The translations under genes were made by a program, and so were the position numbers. From contig NW_008805064.1 of the NCBI RefSeq assembly GCF_000004825.1, positions 3,100,001 to 3,164,000 of the forward strand: a stretch of DNA of 64,000 nucleotides, given 5' to 3'. Under the pieces are notes generated by a model that was given only the letters and a program-made list of their open reading frames with translations, was not told the DNA's origin and searched no databases. Of the stretch, positions 39,341-51,925 are shown piece by piece. Each line of letters opens with the position of its first letter. Position 1 is the first letter of the stretch. Source of the DNA: Heterostelium album PN500 (lineage: Eukaryota; Evosea; Eumycetozoa; Acytosteliales; Acytosteliaceae).

Positions 39341-40758
39341 TTAATGACTGTTTGGTTTACTACCATTGTTATTGTTGTTGTTTGTGGTGGAAGTTGAAGA
39401 TCTCGATGGTTGTGGCAAAACGGAGGAGTTGCTGAATGAAAGACGAATGTTAGAGTGGGTACCTGGGATTTGGGCGTTGTTGACGTAGACCAAAGCCTCT
39501 AATGCGTGTGAAGGTGAGCTGAATTCTAAAAGACCAACAATTTTATCGGTTGGCTTGGTGGTGTCTGGAGCACCGCCGGCGCTGCCCGATGAGTGAGTAG
39601 GCTGTGAAGTAAAGTTTTTGATTCCGATCGGTTTGTGAGTGTTCAACGACGAGAACAACTGAAGGAAAGAGACCTCAGTGAAGTCCTTGGGCACATTCGA
39701 AAAGTACAATGTTTGTGATGGTTTGTAGATGTGCTTGTAGGTTGTGATGGGATGGGTGAAACGGTTGAGACTGGTGTGGGTAAAGTCACGGCTGTGCGAT
39801 TGAGTCTCTGGGTTGTGCGAGTCGGTGATCGATTGATGCTTCGAGTACTGGATCAAGAGGGTCTGGCCGAACAGCGAGATCTGATTGTAGTACTTGATGA
39901 TGGTGTCGGCCTGTTGGGCATCCTCCATCTGGACCATGGCGGCACCCTTCTTGTTGGGCAGAATCTTGATCTTCTGGATGTTGCCGTAGACGCAGAGCAA
40001 GTTGAAGAGACGGTCGCATGTGATGATATTCTCGTCGAGACCGTACACCATTAGGACGGTGGTACGAGTGGGAACGGAATTCGAGGGTGGGAAGTACGGT
40101 GGCAAGATGACTGGCAACGATTTGGTGTAGTCTTTGGTGCGGTCGGTGTTGTTGGTGACGTTGAGTCGCTCCGACTTGGAGATCTCGATCTTGAGAACAC
40201 AAGCACCACCCTGGTAGAGCGAGACGTTGTGCAGGTGCTTCTTGGCGTTGAAGGCACTCTCTGGGTTGGCAAACTCGACCAACGCTTGCAAGTCACTCTT
40301 GGTGAAAATGACAATACGCAAAACCTCGCCGTAGAAGCTGAAAAAGTGGTGAAGAATGTCGACGTTGATGTTCATCAACGGATTCTCAATGGTACAAAGC
40401 AAAACATTGCCAATTGGACGTTGATTGATTGTCTTACTCTTTGAATATGAGATCTGAATTGGTTTACCATGGAGGAGCAACGGTGTTTCCAAAGCATATT
40501 TAATCACTCTAGATGCAGTGTCTACAGAATCCATTTCAACCAATGCTTGTTGATATTTCTCAAGTAATCTTACTATAATTTATAATAATAATTATTATTA
40601 TTATTATTATTTTAATTAAAACAATTTCAAAGAAACAACATACCTGCAACAGCTGGATTTCCAAAGGAATATTGTGAAATACATTGAATCAAATCATTTT
40701 CAGTGGCTTCGGGTGGTACATTACGAATGTGCAATACTGGTGATGAAGCACTAAACAT
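39341..40758 (-). CDS. PTB/hnRNP-L-type RNA-binding protein with four RRMs
   Basis: Two exons, 40758-40644 and 40572-39341, about 448 aa. RRM1 (about 8-80) is split by the intron: VLHIRNVPPEATENDLIQ then VRLLEKYQQALVEMDS. RRM2 begins at NVLLCTIENPLMNINVDILH. RRM3 contains TTVLMVYGLDENIITCDRLF. RRM4 starts SQTLYFSNVPKDFTEVSFLQLF. This order and wording match the PTB/hnRNP-L family of splicing and mRNA regulators. The tail is Ser/Asn-rich. The ATG at 40758 lies directly after a stop, but TTTAG at 40753-40749 could instead be an acceptor used by an upstream exon near 40893-40867; the true start is open. Confidence 0.85.
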
Positions 40759-42657
40759 TTAATAAATAATAATTTGATAGTTTAGTTAGTTAGTTACTAC
40801 ATAAATTACTTTTTTATTTGTTTAACTAATTAATTAGTTTAAAAAAAAAAACTTAACTTTTCAAAAGTCATTTTGTTGTTCATTTTTGGTTTGTTTGGTT
40901 TGGTTTGATGGTTTAAAATTGACAGGAAGTATGTAAATTTGATGTTGATTTGTTATGATATATGTTTGCTGGAGTTGAGAGGTGATTTCTTTTACTAAAA
41001 AAAGATGTGATGTTGTTGTTTATATTTGCTGGAATTTAATGTTATATGCTGGATGTTTTGTTGTTGTGCTGTTGCGAAATGCTGTATGTCTCTCTAAGTT
41101 ATTAGATTAGAAAAGACAATGAATGATGAGAGAAGTTGAAAGAAAGAAAAAAAAAAAAAAAAAGTAATCTACAATAGTGATTTGAATTTAAACTAAACTA
41201 TACTATTAATTATAAATATATATTATATATAGAAATTGTTTTTTTTTTTTTTTTTAATTTAATTTGATTTGATTTGATTCTGGTTGGCTTTGGCAAAGAT
41301 CTATATAATCAAATGTCTAATGATGTTTTGTTTGAAAGCTGTGATGAAGCTGAGATGAAGTTGAAGTTGAAATGAAGTTGAAAGGGTGATGAAGTTGTTT
41401 GTTTGTAATCGTTCTTCTTGTCTTTGAAACTTTCTAAAAAAATCAAAAATCAAAAAAAACTAATAAACTAAACTCTAAAATAAACTAGAAAATAAAAAAG
41501 AAAACAAGGGAAAAAAAAAAAAATCGATTTTTTTCAAAACAGAAAGGAAATGCAAGACTTGTTTAAAAGTTTGTTTATCTGTTGTAGAAATAGAATTGTG
41601 GTTGGCTGGCTGGCTGGTTGTTTTTATATTGTGGAGTTGTTGGTGATGCTGTTGTTTTTGTTGTTGATGTTGCTGTTGCTGTTATTATGTTGGACTGTTA
41701 TTTGTTTGTCGCTCGTTCCTTTATTTTTTTGTTATCGAATTTTTCTTGGTTGTCAAGTTGTAAGTAGTAGTAAGTAATGTAGTAGTAGTAAAGTTGATGA
41801 TGGCGAAGGATGAAAGAGAGGTGAATGCTTGAAAGGAAAGGGAAGGTGACTGTAAATTTTTGGGTGAAGAAAAAGAAAGAAGTCGAATGAATAAAAAGGA
41901 TGAGTTTTTTTTTTTTTTTTTTTTTTTTTTTGAACACACACTAATTTTTGATCCAGTTAAAAGTTTTTTCAATCATTTTTTTTGTTTTCTATCATTAAAT
42001 TTTGCACTAAACATCACAATAGACAAAATCAATATGATTTTGTAGTTCAAATTTTGTTTTTTGTTTTTTTTTGGGTTTTTTGAAACAAACAATTTTTTTT
42101 TTTTTTTTTTTTGGAGTGAGCCATTTTTTTTTAAAAAAACAAAATAAAAATATTATTTTTTGAAGTTGTTAGTGTTCAAGGTGATGTGACACATTTTATG
42201 AAAATATCTTTGTAAACTTAAAAAAATAAAAAAATAAAATAATAATTTTTTTTTTTTTGATTTTTCATTTTTTTTTTTTTTTTCTATAAACTCAACTTTT
42301 TTTGATCAAAATCATCATTGTAATCACACAACCGAGTCAAAAACGATTTGATTTCTTTTTTCAAAAAGCACCAACAACTCACACAGCTTTCCCATCTTAA
42401 AATTATAATTATATATTCATATATTTATATATCTATACAAATACTTCGACCTATTTATTTCTGATTTACAAAAATTACCGTACAAAGTTTTTCGTAAATT
42501 CAATTATTTAATTTTGGTTCATTAAAGTTTATTTTATTATATATAATACTAATTTAATTATAATTAATTTGATCATATCACCTTCCTCAACTCTCTCTTC
42601 AAACAACAACTTTTTTAAATTACTTTTTTTTCATTACAAATAAATAAATAATATAAA
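40759..42657. other. 1.9-kb divergent intergenic region
   Basis: Between the RRM gene and the sterol methyltransferase gene. Many T and A tracts (41907-41931, 42090-42112 and others). It may hold an upstream exon of the RRM gene near 40867-40893. Three overlapping minus ORFs at 41698-41972 arise from a poly-A run and are not supported. Confidence 0.55.
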
Positions 42658-44153
42658 ATGGTTCAAATTCAAACTACCTACTCCTCAAAGCCAGTTGAAG
42701 TTGCCGTCAGTGCTGAAAAGTTGATTCAATTCCTCTTGGATGTCCAACAATGCGCCAAATGCTACCCATTCGTCGACAAGGTCGAACAAGTTTCCGCCGG
42801 TGTCTTCCGTTGGACCATGCAAGAGCGTAAGGTCGGTAGCATTCAAATGAAGGCTGTCCACATCACCAAATACACCCGTTCCGGTAACAGCATCACATGG
42901 GAGAACCTCCAAGGTGGTAACATGTCATCCACCGGAAAGTGGACCGTCAACGGTACCGGTAACAAATCTACTCTCCAAGTTGAGGCTACCGTCGAGACTG
43001 ACATTGAAATTCCAAAGTTGTTGGTCGGTTTCGCCAAGACCATGGGTCAACGTGAAATGGCTCAATCATGGGATGCCTATCTCATCTCGCTCAAAAAGAC
43101 CGCTGAATCCGGTAAGATCACCAAGGTTGCTCCAGTTGAAGATGTTGTCGTCAAGGATCAAGTAAGTTATAAATATTTCATCAATTGCTTATTAATCAAG
43201 TTATATATTTTGAACTAACAAATAATGTTTTCTATTTTCTTTCTTTTTCCATTTTTTTCTTTTTTCAGAAATTCGAAAAGGTCCGTCTCCAAGAAAACTT
43301 GAGAACTGAAAACTATAACACTATGGTTTCTGATTATTATGATATCGTTACTGAGACTTACCAATCTGGTTGGGGTAACCATTTCCATTTCGCTCCATTC
43401 AAGACTCCAACTGAGACTTTGGAGGTTGCCGTCACCCGTTTGGAACACGAAGTTGCCGATTCCGCCAGAATCACCAAGGACAGTTTTGTATTGGATGTCG
43501 GTTGCGGTGTTGGTGGACCAACTCTCGAGATCGCCAAGTACACCGGATGTCGTATCCGTGGTCTCAACATCAACAAGAAGCAAGTCGGTATTGCCACTGA
43601 GCGTGCAAAGAAGTTGGGTCTCTCTGAGCGTGCCGGTTTCGACCACGGTGATGCCATGAAGATGCCATACGCCGACAACACCTTTGACGTCGTCACCTTC
43701 TTCGAGTCAACCTGTCACATGCCAGACAAGCAAGCATTCATCAAGGAGTGTTACCGTGTCTTGAAGCCAGGTGGTCGTCTCTCTGGTTCCGAGTGGCTCC
43801 AATGCGAGAAGCCAACCGAGAAGGATATCATCCAATTCATCGAGCCAATCTGTGCCCATCACTCTGTCCCACACATGGGTTCACTCTGCTCATACCGTTC
43901 CATGATGGAGAAGGCTGGTTTCTACGTACACATCGCCATCGATCTCACTCAATGCGGTGACATCCTTCGTAATTGGGAGATCTTGGACAACAAGACCATC
44001 AACACCTTCAAAGCTTTGCCAAAGGGTTCAGTCGATCCAACCATTGAAATGATGATTTCCGGTGCTATCGCCTTGTCCGAAGGTGCTCGTGCTGGTGCAT
44101 TCGTTTTGGGTAGATTCATGGCTTCAAAGGATATTCCAAAGGCCAAACTTTAA
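42658..44153 (+). CDS. smt1: Sterol C-24 methyltransferase with N-terminal SRPBCC-like domain
   Basis: Two exons, 42658-43161 and 43269-44153, 462 aa. Exon 2 is a full sterol SMT: YYDIVTETYQSGWGNHFHF, the SAM motif VLDVGCGVGGPTLEIA, GLNINKKQVGIA, DHGDAMKMPY and FFESTCHMPD. It transfers a methyl group from SAM to C-24 of cycloartenol-type sterols. Exon 1 encodes about 168 residues that look like a polyketide-cyclase/START-like (SRPBCC) fold: VQIQTTYSSKPVEVAVSAEK, CAKCYPFVDKVEQV, and GKWTVNGTG. As I recall, plant and fungal SMTs of about 350-380 aa lack it. The phase-0 intron lies exactly at the domain junction. Strong codon bias with C-ending codons implies high expression. Confidence 0.9.
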
Positions 44154-44276
44154 ATTGACTCTTACTTTCAAGTTTTGGAAAATAATAAAAAAATAATATA
44201 TTTGTAATAAATTTTGTCAAATTAAGTTTTTGTTTATTATTGTTATTGTAATTCTTTCTTATTTTTGAGCAGTAAT

Positions 44277-46050
44277 CTAATCTTTTTCTAGTATTCCTAC
44301 AACTTCTCTTAGCTTGCCAATGCTTTGTTTTAAAAATTCCTCCAGGAACTCCATGTGGTTTTGGGGTGTAGACTCTCGAAGCTTGAGCTGAACCAATCCG
44401 TTAGGATCAATATCATTACTTTTTTCGAAGGCAAATGCAACTCTGAATAGCAACTCACCTTTAAGTGGTCGGCGTGGGGTGTCAAGCGGAACAACAGAAC
44501 TGGTTGATGTTAAAATCGTGAGAATGGTACAATAAAAAATATTTCTGTCGCGCAGACTATTGTGGACTACAATTTGGGGATATTCATTATTCTGGTCATC
44601 TCTGTGGGTCTTAAGATCTTTATCAGTGGTGTCAAAAAGATATAGTTTGGGGTTACAGAGTGGATGTAATCCAAATACTCCAATATAAATTGTTGTCAAA
44701 GGGCCTTTGACATTTGGAGATGGTGTGAGTTTGCTGAGTTGACCATCTTTTCCACCTAGATGAAATCCCATGATGTGACCTATCACATCCCACTTAGTAC
44801 TGTCTAAGGATACTCCACATATCGATTGATCATCTTTGGTCCAAATACACTTTGTTTTATTTACGCCGGAAATCAATTCGGTGGATAGGTGATCCTTCAT
44901 GTGTTTCTTGAAAAGACCAAGTATAACATCGGGGTTTTTACAATCTTTCCATCGGCATGTAACTGGGTTTCTATCATTCCACATTAAAAAGTCTTGTTGA
45001 AGCTGTTGATGATCAGCAGGTGTCATCTTTGATTCCTGTCCTGTCATCAGTTTTAATGCATACCATTCAACATTGTTATCGACCAATGAAAAAGGACCGG
45101 GTGTCAATGATAGGCAACCAGGTTGGATCACAGTTGTCCCTCATGAAATTAAATAAGAGAAAATCTCCGGTATATCTCTGTCCTAGGTAGAGATGAAGTT
45201 CGAACTTTGGTTCCTCGGCGACTTTGTTTACAAAGTTAAGAAGAAACTTCCTAAGATCAAGAAATGAAGCATGAGTGTAAGCTCCATTAATGCACATAAT
45301 TCGGAAAGATGAAAATGCCAAAGCATGAAGAAGCCATTCTTCGTACTCTATCTCAGATGTCTCTGGTTTCTCAATTTTATTGATAATACCCAAAATGCTG
45401 GCCAGTTTTGCTTCTGAAGAACCAAAGGTGTTGTCGCAACTGTAAAAATAGAGTTAGCTAGAGTATCTCACATATTAATAGCATATTACATTACTTTTGG
45501 CAATATAGTCGAAGATAAGCATCTTTAACATTTGTATCATTCTTCAAAAGACCAGTGGGATCTTTAAATTGGTTTTTCACATGGTGAACTTTAAGAGAAG
45601 AGGTATTTTTGAAGAGAATAATCTCCTTAATAATACAAGCACTGACATAGTGGCTTTTTATCAATTTTTTTTTCTACAATTATAGAAGTGAATATATTTG
45701 TATTAGTTTCTATCGGTTTATATTCCTACTAGTAGTAGTAGAAGCTCAAATTATTAGTCTCGTACATTTAGACACAAAAGACATCTAGGTGGCTTTACAT
45801 CTGACTTAATGTGCTGATACAAACAATTATACATTTCTGTATGATTTGAATGGTTCTCTTCATTCCAATTATCACCTCCTAAGCTGATATAAAGGTCTTT
45901 TAGTTGCTGAGGAGTCATGAGGTGGGGATTATTATTCGGAACATATGTATTAATGGTATCATCAATTCTTTTATGATCCTCAGGATATTTTTCTTTAAGT
46001 AGTTGGCCTAAATCAATAAATACCTGGCATTCCTTTGTGTATGAAGACAT
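44277..46050 (-). CDS. HNH-like zinc protein with an internal frameshift
   Basis: Exons are 46050-45766, 45673-45495 and 45439 onwards. Residues around 90-112 read CLLCLN...LIKSHYVS, and a later CQNCDNTFGS pair follows. The pattern CxxC plus SH followed by CxNCD is common in bacterial proteins related to HNH nucleases. The third exon is open to 45076 in one frame and 45131-44277 in another; the two overlap near 45125, so a one- or two-base lesion breaks the gene after FNFMRDNCD. The second half (from 45131) contains further Cys/His pairs (CRWKDC, HMKDH, GHIMGFH). If the break is real, only the first ~275 residues are made. No function is claimed. It neighbours sterol and peptidase genes with no link. 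Confidence 0.6.
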
Positions 46051-46640
46051 TACGTATATTGATATCTAGATAAAAAGATTGTTAGTTGTTATTGTTATTT
46101 ATTGAAACGAAATTTAATAGACTGTAGAAATAAAAAATTGAATAAGAACAATATTTTATAATTAAAATATAACTTGAAAATGAATATATACAGTGTTTAA
46201 ATCTATTTAGCTTATAAGTATTTTTAATTTTACTCTTAAAAAAAACAATAATGTTTGAAGTTTTATCTATAGTTTACAAACTTTTGGTTGTTTAATAAAT
46301 AAAATCACTTCTATTTATGATGTATTTATTTAAAATAAATTTGAAAAATGGCGCCATTTTGATCAATTTAGTATATCAGCCTTAAATTAAAACTGTGAAA
46401 ATATTTAGAAAACTTGAAATTTAAGTTGTTAGAATGGATTTTTTGATTGATTAATCGGATCGGAGGTCGTTGACCAGAAGGAGTATGTGGTGAATTAGTG
46501 GATTGCTTTATATTTTTTTTTTTAAAAATTTCACACTCATATTCAATTAGTTGATCTGTCAGATTTAAATTGAATTTAATTTTATTTTCTCTCAATCGAT
46601 CAATTTAAATCAGATATTAATCAACATATATATTAATAAG
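46051..46640. other. A/T-rich intergenic spacer
   Basis: Divergent promoter region between the HNH-like gene and the peptidase gene. Nothing else is seen. Confidence 0.6.
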
Positions 46641-47518
46641 ATGGAACAATCAAATAAAGTAAAATTTATATTAACAGGATTTGGAAAGTTTAATGGTGTT
46701 TCAGATAATCCTACTACTCATTTGATGAAAAATATCACAGAGTATGTTAACAAAGAGAGACAGCAGGTTGATAGATTGATTGATTTCGAGATTCTATCGA
46801 ATGATATTGTTGAAGTTTCAGCTGTTAGTTCAAAACGTACCGTTGATACAATTGAAAGTTTATACTCAGATCATCAACATCCTATTTATATTGTAAATAG
46901 ATTATATTGAATTGCTTTTACAATTAAATTAATGATTGTGCTTATTAATACAATAACCTACTACCTACTATTAAATCAATCAATTAACAGATTCATTTCG
47001 GTGTAAATGCAAGTGCAAAATGTATTAATTTAGAAAGATGTGGATGGAATGGTATGTTTTTAATTCTATAACTTCACTTCATTCAATGAAATAGTTAAAT
47101 AATCATTCAATTCAAATGTTTAGATGCAAGTTTTAGAGTTCCAGATGAATGTGGATACTGTCCAAATAATGAAAAGATCGATCTATTGAATCCAGAATGT
47201 GTTAATATTCCAACTTCATTGCCAATCGATCATCTCATTGAAAAGTTATGTACATCTCATAGTGTAGAGCCATCAACTGATCCAGGTAGATTTGTTTGTA
47301 ATTATATTTAGTATGTACTATTTAAAGTTAATTCATTATATTATCCAAAGCACAACAATACTAATAATGTATTTAGTTATAACTCATTAATGTTATCAAA
47401 GAAATCAAGTGATAAATTCAAATCACTGTTTGTTCATGTACCACCTTTCACAGTTGTATCGATGGAAAATCAATTAAAGTTTGTTGTAGATTTACTTTCA
47501 TTAATATCAAAACTTTAA
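46641..47518 (+). CDS. Pyroglutamyl-peptidase I (peptidase C15)
   Basis: Four exons: 46641-46892, 46991-47051, 47124-47310 and 47377-47518; 213 aa, the usual size of the enzyme. Family landmarks are TGFGKFNGVSDNPT at the N-terminus, IHFGVNASAKCINLER, ASFRVPDECGYCPNN, the nucleophile in DPGRFVCNYIYYNSL and the catalytic His in LFVHVPPF. The enzyme removes N-terminal pyroglutamate from peptides in the cytosol. Spliced short introns of 67-98 bp are typical of this window. Confidence 0.9.
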
Positions 47519-47601
47519 TCAGCCAATCAATTAGTTATTTTAGTGCACTAAAATAGTTATAGTAATAATATGTATACATAAGATTTCTCTCTTTTTTTAT
47601 T

Positions 47602-48231
47602 TTATTTTAATAAACTATAATATTTCTCTAAGAATTCCAATTCTTCTTGTTGGTTCTGACATGGTACTACTGGGTATTCTTTACCTTGATAGTTAAACTT
47701 TGATTGGAAGAGTTTGTCTAGTGCTTCTTCAAGACCTTTGTTTACATTGCGGAGTTGGTGACAAACTTGCTTGCCCCAGACAAAGTAACCTTGGATGATT
47801 TCCAATGACCACGAGGGTGGTGCATTGCTTACCATATCGGTGAGATTGTACAGCTTGTCGGACATCTTTACGATTTTCGCTTCGGCAGAGATATGACTGG
47901 CATGCTCGATTTGCAAACGTTTTCGCTCGACCTTCGAGAGAGACTTGTCATCGGTGACGTCCATGACGATGTTGGCGACGTGCTCACCAAACTTATCGAC
48001 CAACTCTTGCTTGGTGGTAGCGGTATCCTCGACGGTGTCGTGTAGTAGTGCAGCTTGAATAGTGGCGACATCGTAAACCTTGCCAATGTTAATAACATTC
48101 ATTGCAACACCAATTGGGTGATTGATGTATGGTGTTCCATGTTGATCTTTTCTTCTCTGATCTCTATGTTTGAGTGCTGCAAACTCTACAGTACTCATTA
48201 AATCTAATATAATTAATTGTGATTTATCCAT
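47602..48231 (-). CDS. MESH1/HDDC3-like HD-domain hydrolase (SpoT homolog)
   Basis: One exon, 209 aa; the start at 48231 (MDKSQL) is preferred because the upstream extension is hydrophobic low complexity. HD-domain signatures: HRDQRRKDQHGTPYINHPIG, the metal-binding HDTVEDT, and KIVKMSDKLYNL. This is the set seen in metazoan SpoT homolog 1. It hydrolyses ppGpp, and in animals NADPH 2'-phosphate. The gene converges with the peptidase gene only 83 bp away. Confidence 0.9.
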   Translation of the reverse strand: MDKSQLIILDLMSTVEFAALKHRDQRRKDQHGTPYINHPIGVAMNVINIGKVYDVATIQAALLHDTVEDTATTKQELVDKFGEHVANIVMDVTDDKSLSKVERKRLQIEHASHISAEAKIVKMSDKLYNLTDMVSNAPPSWSLEIIQGYFVWGKQVCHQLRNVNKGLEEALDKLFQSKFNYQGKEYPVVPCQNQQEELEFLEKYYSLLK

Positions 48232-48732
48232 TTTTTTAGTTGTTTTTTTTTCTAAAAAAATAAAATATATAATAAATTGATAAGCAATAATAATAATAAA
48301 AACTAGTATAATTAATTTAAACAAATTCAAGTTTAAAATTAACAAAAAAATATCAAATTTATAATCTTTTTAAATTTAATTTTCTGATGCAACCATCAAA
48401 AATTTCACATTCTGTGAAAGTTAACTAAAAAAAAAAGTATGGATTTTCTATCTGTTTCTTTTGTCGTCATGATAAATTTGCTTTTGTTTTGGGTTAGCTT
48501 AGATGAATTTACACACAATGCGACGTAAATTTGACACCGAGGTTGAATCAGTCTTATAAGAACAAAGTATTTTTTGTTTTTAATATTCAATTTAATTGTG
48601 TTAAATTTAAAGAATAGTTGTTTTTTTAAAAATTTTTTGGACATTAAAATTTTGATTTAATTTAATTGTTTAAAACATTTTTAATATATATATATATTAA
48701 AAAAATAATATATATTAAGATATCTCTTAAAA
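48232..48732. other. Divergent promoter region
   Basis: Between the MESH1 and LU7TM genes. A/T-rich with a slightly GC-richer patch at 48495-48550. No other feature is seen. Confidence 0.6.
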
Positions 48733-50836
48733 ATGAGGAATCTAAATGTTTCCTTAAAAGTTAAAATAGTGATATTCTCACTTTTATATCTAACTTGTAT
48801 AATAGGTCAGAGTAATGCTCTCAAATATAAATTCGGGTTTTCAACTGTATGTTATTATTTGTTTGTTTGTTTGTTTGTTTGCTTGTTTGTTGTCGTTGTT
48901 AATGTTTATATAAACATTTTGAAGATAATTGTTGAATTTTAGTTAACAACAATATTGTATTACTTTTATTGGGTTTACAATTCATACAGGATACAGATGG
49001 TAATGGTATCATATTTAGAGCGGCACAATATAAACCGAATTCATTTAATACACCACCTGGAAATGGAAAATCGTATGCTTTGTTCGATGGAACTTTCGAG
49101 GTGAAGAGTAATGACAGTGACAGTGGTAGCAGCTCAATAAAAGACGATCCAAAGAAGTTGGCACCTATCGATTTGGTATTCTACAACTCGGACGATGACA
49201 GTAGAATAGGATACAGCGATGACGGTGTCTTCTCGCTGTGCTGCACACAGGCGCTGTACAACGCCGGCAAGTGTTCAGAGGTAGGATCGATCATTATCGA
49301 CACCGCTGCCAAATCGACAATCTCTGACTTTACCACCTATACACAATCGGACATCACCGACAACACCATATTCGCTGTGAATCTAGATTTCCAGCCACTC
49401 TCATTGAACTCACCCGTTCAACTTCCAATCGTAAGTTTGTTTGTTTCAAATCGTTACAAACTAAACTTGTAGAGAACTAATCAAATCCGATATCTATTAA
49501 TATAGCAATATAATGTAACAAAAGAAGGTGTATATTATTTGATGGTAGTCAGTTGTAAAGCAATCGTTTTCAAGAACTACACTAATATCTATACAAGTGG
49601 AGTGGTTTCTTTTATGAATCCATTTGGTTATCTTGGTGGTGAGAGATTCCCATTACTCTATGTATGATGTTTATTTCGATGTCAATGTTTATAAATATAT
49701 GTATTAATATGGTTATTATATTTTGCAGTTTGATTTAGTTTTGGCAATACTCTATTTGTTAACATCGTTGTTATGGTTGGCATTGTCATTCCGATTCAGA
49801 AAGACATTACTTCCACTTCAATATTGGATTGGATTGGTGATTAGTTTAGGATTCCTAGAGATGATCACCAGCTACGGTGTATATAGCACTGCCAATAAGA
49901 AAGGATCATTCAGTAAGGCAGCTCTATTCTTCCAATTCCTATTCTTCACGATTGGACATGCATTTGCCAGACTTTTAGTTTTAATAGTATCAATGGGTTA
50001 TGGAATATTAATGTAACTATCAATCAATTATACATTTAGTTTGGTATGTTTACTAACATTATATATATATATATATATATTTATACGTATTAGTCCAACA
50101 TTGACAAGAATAACAAAATATAAAATAGGTGTGCTAACAGCACTTTATATATTCTTTAGATTCCTGATGAGCTATGCCGATACATCTATCTCTGGTATTA
50201 TTCTATCGATACCAGTCTCAGTAATCGATACGGTCTACTACTATTGGATATTTATCAGTCTCATCAATATATTCAACAATCTCAAGTTAAAGAGACAACA
50301 GGCAAAGTTAAAGACCATTAAAAGTTTTTGTATAGTTTTAGTGATATCTGCAATCATATCAGGTTTGCTTTTAATAGTATCTTTGTAAGTATTATTATTA
50401 ATCATTGCAAATTGAATATTGATTAATATTAATAATGTATTGCATTATTATTTTAAAAAGAATTGTATTATCAAGACCAAGAGATAAAGTATGGAAGAGT
50501 TTATGGATTTGGGATGCAGTCTGGGATATGTTGTACTTTTTAATTCTATGTTCGATCGTTTGGATTTGGAGACCGTCAGAGATCAGTCATACTCTTGGTT
50601 ACAATGAGATTACCGATATCGATGATGAGGACGTCACTCTCGAGCCTATAGGTGGTGTGTCAATTACACACAGACTGTCGGTGCTGCGTGAGAACGACGA
50701 TGGTGAACAAATAGGTGTCACCCAAGACAAAGAGGAACTCGAAGAACAGAAACGAGAAAGAGAACAAGCAATGAGTGAAGCAGATGAATATGAACAATAC
50801 AAGAAAGATGTTGCAAATACATTTGAATTTAATTAG
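48733..50836 (+). CDS. Lung-seven-transmembrane (TMEM87/GPR107-type) protein
   Basis: Six exons: 48733-48846, 48990-49430, 49506-49661, 49729-50012, 50094-50384 and 50461-50836; 553 aa. A signal peptide (residues about 10-30) leads into a lumenal domain with a Cys pair (SLCCTQ..GKCSE). Seven hydrophobic helices follow from FDLVLAILYLLTSLLWLALS to ILCSIVWIWRP, with the family motif around GYGI..PTLTR between helices. The acidic cytosolic tail has coiled-coil character (EELEEQKREREQAMSEADE). The exon 4/5 junction was chosen because a single 81-bp intron (with an AT microsatellite) gives the conserved GYGI-PTLTR text. The family works in Golgi traffic and has GOLD-domain lumenal parts. An unspecific receptor role is possible. 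Confidence 0.85.
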
Positions 50837-50964
50837 ATTTTATAATTTAAATTTATAAGTAATAAGTAATAATAATAAAAAAAGATTTTTGTTATTTTTT
50901 AAAAAAAACTAAAACTATACTATAATCTATAACTATAAACTATTTTATATATTTATTATTATTA

Positions 50965-51925
50965 TTATTTCTTTAATGGTATGTTTCTCATGTATTTATA
51001 ATAGATGAATGATAGACAACCTGAAAGAGAATACCAGGTGAATATATAGGACATATGCTTGTTGTAAAAGTTTGATTCGATGTTTGTGTTGAATCGTTTA
51101 AGTGAGTTGTTAAACTCTCTAGTTAGTTGTTGATCACCTACAAATGTCTCATCGAGCGCATTGACAATGATTGGTGCCGATGCACCTGATTCTCTTGCCA
51201 TCTCCTCAGCGTTAATATAATACCATTGATTCTGTGCAGGTTGATTATCAGGTGTAAAAGCACTTCCAGATTCCTTAAACTTTCCAACCAATCCCTCGAT
51301 TTCAACCAACTTATCTTTTATATTCTTATTACTTTCCTAAAATAGAACATATATATATATTAATAAATATCTATATATCTTATTAGATTAACGATAACAT
51401 TTATGTGATATTTACCTTATTTGATGCTAATTTATAGTTTGGTACCCAACCTCTATTGACCAAGATAGTTGAACGTGAATTGTTGTTGTTGTTGTTGTTT
51501 TCATTGTTATCGCCTGAATCCAAAATGAAAGGTGTGATCAGATAGTAACCAACGTTGTTATCGTTGGTTCTTGGTCCTAGATGCATGTTGTTCTCGGCAT
51601 TTGCATATTGACCTTTGAGTTGTACTCTTCGGAATTCGAGTTGTGATGCACCGACCATATGTGAATCCTTAGAGGCCATAATAGCATTGACTGTATTCTC
51701 GTTAAATACGATCGGATCTTTAGCTACGTTTTCCTTTGCCTTCTCGATCAGATCTTTCTTCCATTGATATCTATAGACCTGCCATGTACCCAAACCAGCA
51801 GCGATGCAAGGGAATACTATAAACCATTTGAAGCTTTTCTTAATTAATTATTAACAAACGACAAGTTCATTTATAATAATTAATATTGATTATATTGTAC
51901 ATACGGGTTTATTACTTATATTCAT
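50965..51925 (-). CDS. surf1: SURF1/Shy1 cytochrome c oxidase assembly factor
   Basis: Three exons: 51925-51905, 51838-51416 and 51336-50965; 271 aa. Family text: first membrane helix WFIVFPCIAAGLGTWQVYRYQWK, LEFRRVQLKGQY, LVNRGWVPNYKL, QWYYINAEEMA, and the C-terminal helix YIFTWYSLSGCLSFIYYKY. Two helices and an intermembrane domain are the SURF1 build; it is an inner mitochondrial membrane protein needed for heme insertion into Cox1. The first exon encodes just seven residues. A five-codon upstream ORF (51939-51922) overlaps the start as ATGA. There is an Asn run in the loop. Confidence 0.92.

Noticed and set aside
40051-40314. Open frames overlapping the RRM gene in other frames (both strands)
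   Set aside because: Shadows of a GC-richer, conserved coding exon.
41698-41972. Overlapping minus-strand Lys/Phe-rich frames
   Set aside because: Three frames open together because of a poly-T run; not coding.
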